From contig MVCZ01000074.1 of NCBI GenBank assembly GCA_002049825.1, forward strand, positions 1 through 6,413: a DNA stretch of 6,413 nt, written 5' to 3'. Every line of letters begins with the position of its first letter. Positions within the stretch are counted from its first letter, which is position 1. Source of the stretch: Candidatus Zhuqueibacterota bacterium 4484_188. Its GTDB lineage: Bacteria > Calditrichota > Calditrichia > RBG-13-44-9. The translations under genes were made by a program, and so were the position numbers. A model generated the notes under the pieces. The model saw only the letters and a program-made list of their open reading frames with translations, was not told the origin of the DNA and did not search any database. Below are positions 1 through 6,173 of this stretch, piece after piece.

Positions 1-57
1 TCCAACTCTATAAACTTTTCACTTTCCACGCCGAAGATAATAATTGCGAGGAGAAAG

Positions 58-77
58 AACTTTAAGGGACTAAAGTT
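58..77. promoter_or_regulatory. Operator-like dyad upstream of the small membrane protein gene
   Basis: A perfect 7-bp inverted repeat, AACTTTA then a 6-base spacer then TAAAGTT, ends 32 bases before the ATG at 110. It overlaps a second short palindrome, TTGTATACAA (77-86). Symmetry and position fit a repressor or activator site, but in AT-rich DNA such dyads also arise by chance. No recognised regulator motif was identified. Confidence 0.22.
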
Positions 78-109
78 TGTATACAAGGAAGTAGGAATGG
101 AAGCGTATT

Positions 110-466
110 ATGAATGCCTTTTTCAATCACCCACTGACAATTAGTATTTTAGTCTGCTCGGTCATTGTACTGTTTGTCTTTCAGATTCTGTTGCTTTTTC
201 GGATTCGCAAAATCCTGCAGCAGGTATCATTTTACATCGAAAGCATTTCCCGGTTTTTTTACCGGGTGGGTATAGCTTCATCCGCCCAGCAGAAACACCC
301 GGCGATTCCCAAAACCTGCCAGTTCTGCAAACACCGGCTTTCATTCATTCACATGAGCGAGCAAAAGGGCGAAGTGGAAGATTTCTACTACAAATGCCAG
401 CTTCGCAATATCGAAGTGCACCTGGATGAAACCTGCGAGCAGTTCGAAAAAGACGACCGGTATTGA
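110..466 (+). CDS. Small single-pass membrane protein with a C-terminal four-cysteine (zinc-ribbon-like) module
   Basis: I do not recognise a named family for this 118-residue protein. Residues about 9-30 form a strongly hydrophobic segment, followed at once by basic residues (RIRK, 31-34); by the positive-inside rule this suggests a short N-terminus outside and the rest in the cytoplasm. Residues 35-60 could be an amphipathic helix. The C-terminal half has C70-x2-C73, C96 and C109, spaced like a small zinc-binding knuckle, in the pattern CQFCKHR...YYKCQL...ETCEQF; metal binding is inferred. The protein ends in a charged tail, EKDDRY. The ATG start is supported by GGAAG (98-102) 7 bases upstream. 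The gene seems monocistronic: nothing overlaps it, the next gene converges on it, and a terminator-like hairpin follows about 100 bases after the stop. It could be a membrane-anchored adaptor or sensor, but no function can be assigned. Confidence 0.72.
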   Translation: MNAFFNHPLTISILVCSVIVLFVFQILLLFRIRKILQQVSFYIESISRFFYRVGIASSAQQKHPAIPKTCQFCKHRLSFIHMSEQKGEVEDFYYKCQLRNIEVHLDETCEQFEKDDRY

Positions 467-541
467 GAAAACAGGATTTCAAAAAGGCAGGAATCCTCTC
501 AGCAAGGGAACTCAAAACAGGTTGCGGTGTAAATAAAAATG

Positions 542-621
542 AGGGATGTTGCAGTGCCAAACTACGGAGTTGATCCTCCGTTTTTTGTGCCTCCTCTTTA
601 CATTTGCATTGCAACATCCCT
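542..621. repeat. 80-bp inverted-repeat region between convergent genes; possible bidirectional terminator or REP-like palindrome
   Basis: A perfect 12-bp inverted repeat, AGGGATGTTGCA (542-553) and TGCAACATCCCT (610-621), encloses about 56 bases that include a smaller hairpin. The right arm is followed by a T-rich run on the + strand (TTCTTTTTTG). On the - strand the other arm is followed by CATTTTTATTT, so a transcript from either side could form a stem followed by U-rich RNA. The 'gggatgttgca/tgcaacatccc' type of arm also resembles dispersed REP-like palindromes. The position between two convergent genes suits a shared terminator. Confidence 0.5.
564..586 (+). terminator. Intrinsic terminator downstream of the small membrane protein gene
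   Basis: The stem ACGGAG (564-569) and CTCCGT (576-581) has a 6-base loop, TTGATC, and runs straight into a T tract (581-586). This is the classic rho-independent layout on the + strand. It lies about 100 bases after the stop of the 118-residue ORF, inside the larger 542-621 inverted repeat. A 6-bp stem is short, so strength is uncertain. Confidence 0.55.
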
Positions 622-685
622 TCTTTTTTGTCTCCAAAAAAGCGAATCAAAATTGACCATATCTCCCCAAAGCAATGATATTTAT

Positions 686-1831
686 TTATTTTTTTACGGG
701 CGCAGGAAGCGGATGCTGAAACTTCTTCACCACCGTTTTCTTGATCGCTTCGCTGATGAGTGGTTCCAGGTTCAGGTGTGCTTCAATCTCCCGGAGCTTT
801 TGGGCGCGGGCGCGGGTCTCCGGATGTTCCGGCACAAAGAGTGTGCAGCAGTCTTCATGGGGTTCGATGGAAATATCAAATGTTGAAATCTTCTGCGCAA
901 CTTCAATAATTTCGATTTTATCATCTCCCACCAGCGGACGCAGCACCGGCAATTCGATTCCGGCGGAAATGGCGTGAATATTACTCAGTGTCTGCGATGC
1001 CACCTGACCAACACTCTCGCCGGTAATCAATGCCGTGGCTTTTTCATACCCGGCAAGCTTTTCGGCTAATTTCATCATGATTCGCCGGAACAGCAGCAGG
1101 CGCAATTCTTCAGGCGCTTCCACCCGGATTTCATTCTGAATTTCCAGCACCGGCACCAGGTACAGCCGGGATTTGAACTGGTAGCGGGTCAGCTCTTGCA
1201 CAATCCGTTCGGTTTTACGGATCGAGGCTTCGGATGTCGCGGGCACGCTGTGAAAATGCGCAAACACCACCCGCACACCGCGTTTCATCATTTTCCAGGC
1301 GGCAACCGGCGAATCGATTCCCGAGGAAAGCAGCGCCACCGCTTTCTCGCTGACCCCGGAGGGCAAACCGCCGGCACCGGGAATTTTTTCCGCGTACACC
1401 AGTGCATTTTTGTTAAATATTTCAATATAGCAAGTCACTTCGGGATTGGTTAAATCTACCCTGGCGCCGCTCATTTTCTGAACAGCACTGCCCACCCGAA
1501 TATTCATCTCCTGTGAGTTGATCGGAAATTCTTTCTGCCCCCGTTTGGTGGTTACCCGGAAGCTGTCATATTTACGTTCTTTCATCAGGGAGAGAGCGGC
1601 AGCAGTTATTTCTTCCTCATTTTGTTCGGTAAAAATCGCCGGGGAAAAATTGGCGACTCCGAAGACGGTTTTCAACCGTGCCTGCACTGCCGTCCAGTCA
1701 ATTTCTTTGGGGAAAAATACCACCAGCCGCCCGAAGAAGCGCTGCACCGAACCCACGGTGGTGTCGCTGAGCGCCCTCAGAATATTCCGCCGCAACTGAT
1801 TTTCGAAGCCGGAGCGGTTCTTTCCTTTCAA
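686..1831 (-). CDS. thiI: ThiI-type tRNA 4-thiouridine synthase / thiamine biosynthesis sulfurtransferase, N-terminus apparently shortened
   Basis: ThiI adenylates U8 of tRNA and transfers persulfide sulfur to make 4-thiouridine; in some organisms it also supplies sulfur for the thiazole of thiamine. The translation shows a family-like N-terminal region from LKGKNR, a THUMP-like region (about 50-150), a PP-loop SSGIDSP (169-175, Asp173 expected to be catalytic), GESVGQVASQTL (271-282) and EDCCTLF (326-332). The last contains the cysteine pair at the position of the E. coli catalytic Cys344. No C-terminal rhodanese domain is present, so this is the short class, usually near 390 residues, which depends on an external sulfur donor. 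Oddity: family members normally start with about 10-15 residues of the type 'hhhRYxEIxLKGKNR'. Here the only in-frame start is TTG at 1831, coding the L of LKGKNR, with no good ribosome site. A TAG stop lies four codons further upstream (1844-1846). The gene is either shortened with an unusual start, damaged at its 5' end, or affected by a sequence error. It converges with the small membrane protein gene. Confidence 0.87.
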   Translation of the reverse strand: MKGKNRSGFENQLRRNILRALSDTTVGSVQRFFGRLVVFFPKEIDWTAVQARLKTVFGVANFSPAIFTEQNEEEITAAALSLMKERKYDSFRVTTKRGQKEFPINSQEMNIRVGSAVQKMSGARVDLTNPEVTCYIEIFNKNALVYAEKIPGAGGLPSGVSEKAVALLSSGIDSPVAAWKMMKRGVRVVFAHFHSVPATSEASIRKTERIVQELTRYQFKSRLYLVPVLEIQNEIRVEAPEELRLLLFRRIMMKLAEKLAGYEKATALITGESVGQVASQTLSNIHAISAGIELPVLRPLVGDDKIEIIEVAQKISTFDISIEPHEDCCTLFVPEHPETRARAQKLREIEAHLNLEPLISEAIKKTVVKKFQHPLPAPVKK

Positions 1832-1922
1832 ACCGACAACCCGCTAAAGATGTCTTTTTCTGTTTCCGCCAACATGGCGGCAAGCTTACGAAAGGCTACT
1901 GCTGAAGGCAAGGGGAAAGGAA

Positions 1923-2073
1923 ATTTACGTGTAAGACCTCAATCACGGGTGAAAATGTCATTGCGAGGAGTGAAACGACGAAGCAATCTCGTTACTTATC
2001 CTAGGATTGCTTCTCCCGGCAAGCCAGGATCGCAATGACTTTACCACCCGTGAGTGATGTTTAACATTTACGT
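1923..2073. mobile_element. MITE-like element with 35-bp imperfect terminal inverted repeats and 8-bp direct repeats
   Basis: The 8-base direct repeat ATTTACGT occurs at 1923-1930 and 2066-2073. Exactly between the copies lies a 135-bp element (1931-2065). Its first 35 bases match the reverse complement of its last 35 at 28 of 35 positions without gaps. The arms contain two perfect 9-bp blocks: TCACGGGTG (1943-1951) with its complement at 2045-2053, and GTCATTGCG (1957-1965) with its complement at 2031-2039. An inner stem, GAAGCAATC (1980-1988) and GATTGCTTC (2005-2013), gives a nested cruciform. There is no coding capacity. The GTCATTGCGAGGAG...GAAGCAATCTC core is of a kind common in bacterial intergenic DNA. 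The direct repeat abutting the inverted repeat is what a transposase-mobilised, non-autonomous element leaves, but no transposase is in the window. Confidence 0.62.
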
Positions 2074-2074
2074 T

Positions 2075-2199
2075 ACATCCCCCTTAATCCCACTTCCAAG
2101 GGGAATTTTATTTAGAGCCATCCGGGAAAGCGAATATTCCCCTGTGCAAACGAACCTCCCGGGGAAATTACCCCTTCGAAAGGGGATTAAGGGGGATGT
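2075..2199. repeat. Second inverted-repeat element (CCCCCTTAATCCC type), adjoining the MITE-like element
   Basis: A perfect 17-bp terminal inverted repeat, ACATCCCCCTTAATCCC (2075-2091) and its complement (2183-2199), encloses about 90 bases. The arms continue imperfectly inward (CTTCCAAGGGGAATT on the left against AATTACCCCTTCGAAAG on the right), giving arms of roughly 33-36 bases. The arms themselves are partly self-complementary (CCCCTTCGAAAGGGG). There is no coding capacity: the open frame across it merely reads the repeat. It begins one base after the direct repeat of the neighbouring element, so the two lie back to back. No convincing target duplication was seen. Confidence 0.6.
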
Positions 2200-2690
2200 C
2201 AAACCTGTTTTCAGAATGCTTCCCTTTGCAAGTCAAAAATTCACCCATTCAATTTAGTGTCCATCCGGAAATTGGGCTTCATAAAGTGATCCTTACGAGA
2301 AAAGCCTGGGGCAACTGAACTTCGGTAAAAACCAATTTTCTTTCCCCTTGCCTTTGATCTCACCACTGCTTTATTTAGTATTGATTTTAGTACTGAACAT
2401 TTAATAAAATATGTTTTTATTTCACAATATTTATTATGCTTCAATTTTTAAAATACTAATGAATATCAAGAAAAGAAATTGGTGACTATGTTGATTCAGG
2501 AGGGCTAATTTAAATAAAAAACACATTTTTATATTTTAATTCGTAATACGTAAATAGCATTACTCACGGAAATTCGAAAAAACAGACTTTAGGGTATTAA
2601 GTATATTATTTATAATGATTATTCCCTTTGCACAGCAAAATATTTTTCTAGCTTACTATTTAACAAGATTATATGATCTTCTTAATTAGT
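2200..2690. other. AT-rich intergenic stretch without a recognisable gene
   Basis: No frame on either strand gives a protein I recognise or one with convincing composition and a ribosome site; the longest minus-strand frame (2241-2444) has no domain signature. Composition falls sharply within the stretch: positions 2401-2460 contain only 7 G or C in 60. No tRNA, CRISPR or clear promoter pair was found. The block at 2256-2275 (AGTGTCCATCCGGAAATTGG) looks a little like the end of an insertion sequence, but no partner end was found. Confidence 0.5.
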
Positions 2691-2693
2691 ATC

Positions 2694-2764
2694 GTCATTG
2701 CTAGGAGCCAGCAATGAAACAATCTCTTGATTTTTTAAAATTGTTTCGCTCTGCTCGCAATGAC
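2694..2764. repeat. Palindromic intergenic repeat related to the core of the MITE-like element
   Basis: GTCATTGC (2694-2701) pairs with GCAATGAC (2757-2764). An inner stem, GAAACAAT (2716-2723) and ATTGTTTC (2740-2747), lies inside it. Layout and sequence (GTCATTGC, AGGAG, CAATCTC) match the core of the element at 1957-2039, so these are diverged members of one family. The long outer arms of the first copy are absent here. A 7-base direct repeat, ATTAGTA (2685-2691 and 2793-2799), flanks it but may be chance in AT-rich DNA. The repeat ends about 90 bases before gatE, so it may lie in the gatE leader. Confidence 0.55.
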
Positions 2765-2840
2765 TTGCGGAGCGAAGAGAATCATCACATTTATTAGTAA
2801 ATGAAGCCCTATTAAATCCCCACGATCTATTAAATATTGC

Positions 2841-2844
2841 AGGA
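2841..2844 (+). promoter_or_regulatory. Ribosome binding site deciding the gatE start
   Basis: AGGA stands 8 bases before the ATG at 2853 but only 2 bases before the ATG at 2847. Normal spacing therefore favours 2853. A further in-frame ATG at 2883 lies closer to where archaeal GatE proteins usually begin but has only a weak AAAGAG upstream. Confidence 0.5.
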
Positions 2845-2852
2845 AAATGTAT

Positions 2853-4796
2853 ATGCCCCTGTTACTAAAACCATTTAAAGAGATGACCGAAACGGATTAT
2901 GCCGAATTGGGACTAAAAGTCGGTCTGGAAATTCATCAACAGTTGCTTACCGAAAAGAAACTGTTTTGCCACTGTCCGGCCGGGCATTACAGCGAAGAAT
3001 ATGATGCGGAAATTCTACGGCACATGCGTCCTACTCTTTCCGAATTAGGAGAATACGACGGCACCGCTTTAATGGAATTCAAAACCAGGAAAGAAATAAT
3101 TTATCAAATTAAGAACGAGACGGTTTGCACCTACGAGATTGATGATACACCGCCGTTTATGATAAACCGCCAGGCATTAGATATTGCGCTGGAAATTGCC
3201 ATGCTGATGAACTATAAATTGGTGAGCGAAATCCACATCGCCCGCAAGCAGTATTTGGACGGCAGTATTCCCACTGGTTTTCAGCGCACTACCATTGTCG
3301 GCATCGACGGCTGGATTCCCTACAAAGACCGGAAAATCGGCTTGATTCAGTTAGGACTGGAGGAAGATTCCTGCCGGGAGGTTTCTGACGTTGGTCACAC
3401 CCGGATTTACCGCACCGACCGCCTGGGCATGCCGCTTATCGAAACCGTTACTCAGCCGGAAATGCACACTCCGCAGGAAGTTGCCGATGTTGCCAACCTG
3501 CTTCGCTGGCTGGTTCGCAGTACCGGTAAAGTACGCACCGGCATCGGCGCCGCACGCCAGGATGTAAATGTAAGTATTAACGGGGGAACACGAATCGAAA
3601 TTAAAGGCGTGCACCGGATACCCATTATCCCTTTGCTTATTTACAATGAGGTTCTGCGTCAATATTCGCTGCTTAAAATCCGGGACGAATTACACAGCCG
3701 CGGTATTACCGCGGAAACCTTTCAGGCTGAATCGGCAAATGTTACCAACTTGCTTACCAATACTTCCTGGGATCCGATTCGCCAGGCTATTAAACGCAAT
3801 GAGGAAGTGCATTGCGTAAAATTAAAGGGCTTCCTTGGAATTCTGAGCCATCCTACCCAGACGGGAAAGGTGTTTTCAAAAGAAATTTCAGATCGGGTAA
3901 GAGTAATTGCCTGCCTTACCCGCCTGCCTAATATTCTTACTTCTGAAACTACCGAAGAAACCATTGACGGTTTTACCAGCATCAAAATCCGCAAAACAGT
4001 TAATGCAACCTCCCGCGATGCTTTAATCCTGGTGTGGGGCAATAAAGAGGATATAAAAACTGCGGTGCAGGAAATTATTATCCGGGCAAAAGAAGCCGCC
4101 ATCGGCATTCCCAGCGAAACGCGGCAGGCGTTGGCTGACGGTACAAATGGTTTCGAAAGAATTCTCCCCGGCGCCGACCGCATGTACCCGGATACAGATT
4201 TACCGCCGCTTGAAATAACCGAATCCCATATTAACCGGCTTCGCGAAAACGTGCCGCCGCCCCTGTGGGAACGCGAGAAAAAATACCGCAAATTAGGAGT
4301 GCCGGAACATCTAATTATTCCCATAGCCTCCTCGCCGCGGGCAATACTTTTTGAGACGATAATCGACAAATACAAAATTTCACCCAAATGGACAGCCCGC
4401 TACCTTTTTGAAACATCCAAAGCCTGGCAGCGTGCCGGTTTGCCTATTGAAAAACTAACCGGCGAAGTCTGGGAACTTTTCTTCTCCCATGCAGCCAAAC
4501 AACCGGCGCTGTTAGAGAAGGGCGAAGAACTGTTAGAGGAATTTTTACAGGGAAAAATCTTTGACCTTGCGCAAGAGATTGAACAATTCATTCCGCCTAA
4601 AATTAAAGAATCAGAGCTTTCTTCAATCATAAATTCCATCATAAAAAATGAACTGCCCAACATTGCTGTTTTAGAGAAAAAGCACCGTTTCGTAATGGGA
4701 AAGGTTATGGAAAAATGCCGGGGACAGCTCCCGGCAAAAACGGTGAACCAATTTTTATGGAATTTACTGCGAGCGAATGGAGGCAAAAATGAGTGA
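2853..4796 (+). CDS. gatE: Glu-tRNA(Gln) amidotransferase subunit E (archaeal-type GatE)
   Basis: GatE is the tRNA-binding, kinase and transamidase subunit of cytoplasmic GatDE. It phosphorylates Glu on Glu-tRNA(Gln) with ATP and replaces the phosphate with ammonia supplied by GatD. Counting from the upstream ATG at 2847, it shows the GatB/GatE catalytic fold: GLKVGLEIHQQL (22-33), LFCHCPAGH (39-47), RPTLSELGE (61-69), ARKQYLDGS...TGFQRT (132-148), LEEDSCRE (171-178), DRLGMPLIE (191-199), TGKVRTGIG...RQDVNVSI (226-244) and EIKGVHRI (251-258). An insertion at about 300-440 fits the AspRS-like GAD domain that separates GatE from bacterial GatB. PGADRMYPDTDLPPL (441-455) follows, then a helical tail with the terminal MGKVM...RG (617-625) seen in GatB/GatE C-termini. 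The length (647-649) suits GatE, whereas GatB is nearer 480. The TGA stop overlaps the gatD ATG, so the two are almost certainly co-translated. The first 12-13 residues are a weakly conserved extension. All core blocks look intact. Confidence 0.93.
   Translation: MPLLLKPFKEMTETDYAELGLKVGLEIHQQLLTEKKLFCHCPAGHYSEEYDAEILRHMRPTLSELGEYDGTALMEFKTRKEIIYQIKNETVCTYEIDDTPPFMINRQALDIALEIAMLMNYKLVSEIHIARKQYLDGSIPTGFQRTTIVGIDGWIPYKDRKIGLIQLGLEEDSCREVSDVGHTRIYRTDRLGMPLIETVTQPEMHTPQEVADVANLLRWLVRSTGKVRTGIGAARQDVNVSINGGTRIEIKGVHRIPIIPLLIYNEVLRQYSLLKIRDELHSRGITAETFQAESANVTNLLTNTSWDPIRQAIKRNEEVHCVKLKGFLGILSHPTQTGKVFSKEISDRVRVIACLTRLPNILTSETTEETIDGFTSIKIRKTVNATSRDALILVWGNKEDIKTAVQEIIIRAKEAAIGIPSETRQALADGTNGFERILPGADRMYPDTDLPPLEITESHINRLRENVPPPLWEREKKYRKLGVPEHLIIPIASSPRAILFETIIDKYKISPKWTARYLFETSKAWQRAGLPIEKLTGEVWELFFSHAAKQPALLEKGEELLEEFLQGKIFDLAQEIEQFIPPKIKESELSSIINSIIKNELPNIAVLEKKHRFVMGKVMEKCRGQLPAKTVNQFLWNLLRANGGKNE
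4779..4783 (+). promoter_or_regulatory. Ribosome binding site of gatD inside the end of gatE
   Basis: A full GGAGG stands 5 bases before the ATG at 4789. It overlaps the in-frame ATG at 4777 (MEAK...), which therefore cannot use it and has no good site of its own. The 4789 start is preferred; it creates an 8-base overlap with gatE (ATGAGTGA), typical of translational coupling. Confidence 0.75.
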
Positions 4797-6171
4797 TGCA
4801 AATAAAGGATACCGAGAGCCTGCATTAAGCGTACTTAAAGAAAATGGCGTGCAGGTATGGAGCGATGTTGAAATTCAGACCACGCGCGGCTCCTTTACCG
4901 GAATTATTCTGCCCCGTTCGGAAACGGCTGATGCACACCACGTGGTGATAAAATTACGCAACGGCTATAATGTCGGAATTGCTGTAAATACTATTCAGGA
5001 AATCAAAGAAATCGGTCGTAAGGAAGCACACTACAAAATTCCGGAACAGGATTTCCCCTACGACCCGGGAAAACCCAATATTAAGCTGTTAGGAACCGGA
5101 GGAACAATTGCCAGCCGGCTCGACTACCGCACCGGCGCAGTAATTCCCGCATTTTCTCCCGGCGAATTATACGGCTCCGTGCCGGAGTTAGCTGATTACT
5201 GCAATTTGAAAACGGAAAAGCTCTACGGAGTCTTCAGCGAAAATATGGGTCCTGAACAGTGGATTGGAACTGCAAAAGTAATCGGGGAAGAAATTAAAAA
5301 CGGAATCCACGGTATTGTAATCGGACACGGCACTGATACCATGCACCACACTGCCGCCATTCTTTCCTTTATGGTGCAGAATTCACCGGTTCCAATTGTC
5401 ATGGTCGGCTCGCAGCGTTCCTCAGACCGCCCCTCTTCCGATGCCGCGCTGAACCTGATCCATTCTGTAAAAACAGCCGCAGAAAGCGATATTGCCGAGG
5501 TCACGGTTTGCATGTTTGGTCCTACTTCCGACCAGTATGCTTTGCTGCATCGCGGAACACGGGTGCGTAAAATGCACTCCAGTTACCGCTCTACCTTCCG
5601 CACAATTGGCGATATTCCCATTGCCATGGTGAATAAAGAAAAAATCACTCCCTTACGCAGCGATTATAAACGCCGCCGATCCGATCGAGAGGTCATTATA
5701 AATAATGCGTTCGAAGAAAAGGTTTCTATTGTTTACTATTACCCGAACATGCAGCCGGATATTATCGACTCTCTGATTGATAACGGATACCGGGGAATTG
5801 TAATTGCCGGCACCGGTCTTGGTCATGTAAATAAACCGCTCTACCCAACTTTGAAACGGGCACAGGATAAGGGAATTGCAGTTTATATGACCGTACAAAC
5901 GCTTTGGGGATACGTGCAGATGTATGTTTATGAAACCGGACGCGAGATGATGCAATTGGGTGTAATTCCCACCGCAAATATGCTGCCCGAAGTTGCTTAT
6001 GTAAAATTGGGCTGGGCATTGGGACAAACCGATGACCTGAAAAAAGTGAAAGAAATTATGTTAACGCCAATCGCCGGCGAAATTACCGAGCGCGAACCCT
6101 ATAACGGTTACCTTATTTACCAGGGCGGAATTCCCGAGGTGGAAGATTTTTTAAGGACGATTAAAAGGTGA
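4789..6171 (+). CDS. gatD: Glu-tRNA(Gln) amidotransferase subunit D (archaeal-type GatD, asparaginase-like)
   Basis: GatD is the amidase subunit of GatDE. It hydrolyses glutamine (or asparagine) and channels the ammonia to GatE. The 460-residue product has the two-part GatD layout. A small Sm-like N-terminal domain (about 20-75) includes GIILPRSE and VVIKLRNGYNVGI, which free type I/II asparaginases lack. An L-asparaginase-like domain follows from about 97: GTGGTIAS (102-109, nucleophile Thr106), HGTDTM (180-185, Thr182 and Asp183), VGSQRSSDRPSSDAALN (206-222) and RGTRVRKMH (255-263, Lys261). These are the family's catalytic threonines, aspartate and lysine, all present. The C-terminal asparaginase subdomain contains GIVIAGTGLGHV and the run PEVAYVKLGWALG near the end. 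Archaeal GatD is usually about 420-440 residues, so this one is slightly long. Partner evidence is strong: it overlaps gatE. No terminator is visible after the stop; the asnA remnant begins within a few bases. A plain asparaginase is unlikely, given the N-terminal domain and linkage to gatE. Confidence 0.94.
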   Translation: MSDANKGYREPALSVLKENGVQVWSDVEIQTTRGSFTGIILPRSETADAHHVVIKLRNGYNVGIAVNTIQEIKEIGRKEAHYKIPEQDFPYDPGKPNIKLLGTGGTIASRLDYRTGAVIPAFSPGELYGSVPELADYCNLKTEKLYGVFSENMGPEQWIGTAKVIGEEIKNGIHGIVIGHGTDTMHHTAAILSFMVQNSPVPIVMVGSQRSSDRPSSDAALNLIHSVKTAAESDIAEVTVCMFGPTSDQYALLHRGTRVRKMHSSYRSTFRTIGDIPIAMVNKEKITPLRSDYKRRRSDREVIINNAFEEKVSIVYYYPNMQPDIIDSLIDNGYRGIVIAGTGLGHVNKPLYPTLKRAQDKGIAVYMTVQTLWGYVQMYVYETGREMMQLGVIPTANMLPEVAYVKLGWALGQTDDLKKVKEIMLTPIAGEITEREPYNGYLIYQGGIPEVEDFLRTIKR

Positions 6172-6173
6172 TA

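Noticed and set aside
1622..2038. A 138-codon plus-strand frame running from thiI into the MITE-like element
   Set aside because: Its first half is antisense to thiI and its second half reads through the repeat; it has no domain.
2054..2257. A 67-codon frame over the second inverted-repeat element
   Set aside because: It translates the palindromic repeat (TSPLIPLPRG / KLPLRKGIKGDV), a common artefact with this repeat type.
2241..2444. Minus-strand 67-codon frame, considered as a transposase remnant or small gene
   Set aside because: No transposase motif, no ribosome site, and it lies in AT-rich intergenic DNA. The IS-end-like block at its edge has no partner.
2628..2659. TTGCAC...TACTAT as a sigma-70-type promoter for gatE
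   Set aside because: The spacer is 20 bases, too long for a convincing promoter, and AT-rich DNA yields many such pairs.
2685..2799. ATTAGTA direct repeats as a target-site duplication of the third palindrome
   Set aside because: Seven AT-rich bases, not directly abutting the inverted repeat; chance cannot be excluded.
3698..3714. Perfect hairpin CCGCGGT-ATT-ACCGCGG inside gatE
   Set aside because: It encodes ordinary residues (SRGITAE), has no following T tract and sits mid-gene; probably codon-use chance.
3722..4387. A 221-codon open frame on the minus strand opposite gatE
   Set aside because: It lies wholly inside the strongly supported gatE, has no recognisable domain and has biased composition typical of an antisense shadow.
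4400..4825. A 141-codon minus-strand frame across the gatE/gatD junction
   Set aside because: It is antisense to two well-supported overlapping genes and has no family similarity.
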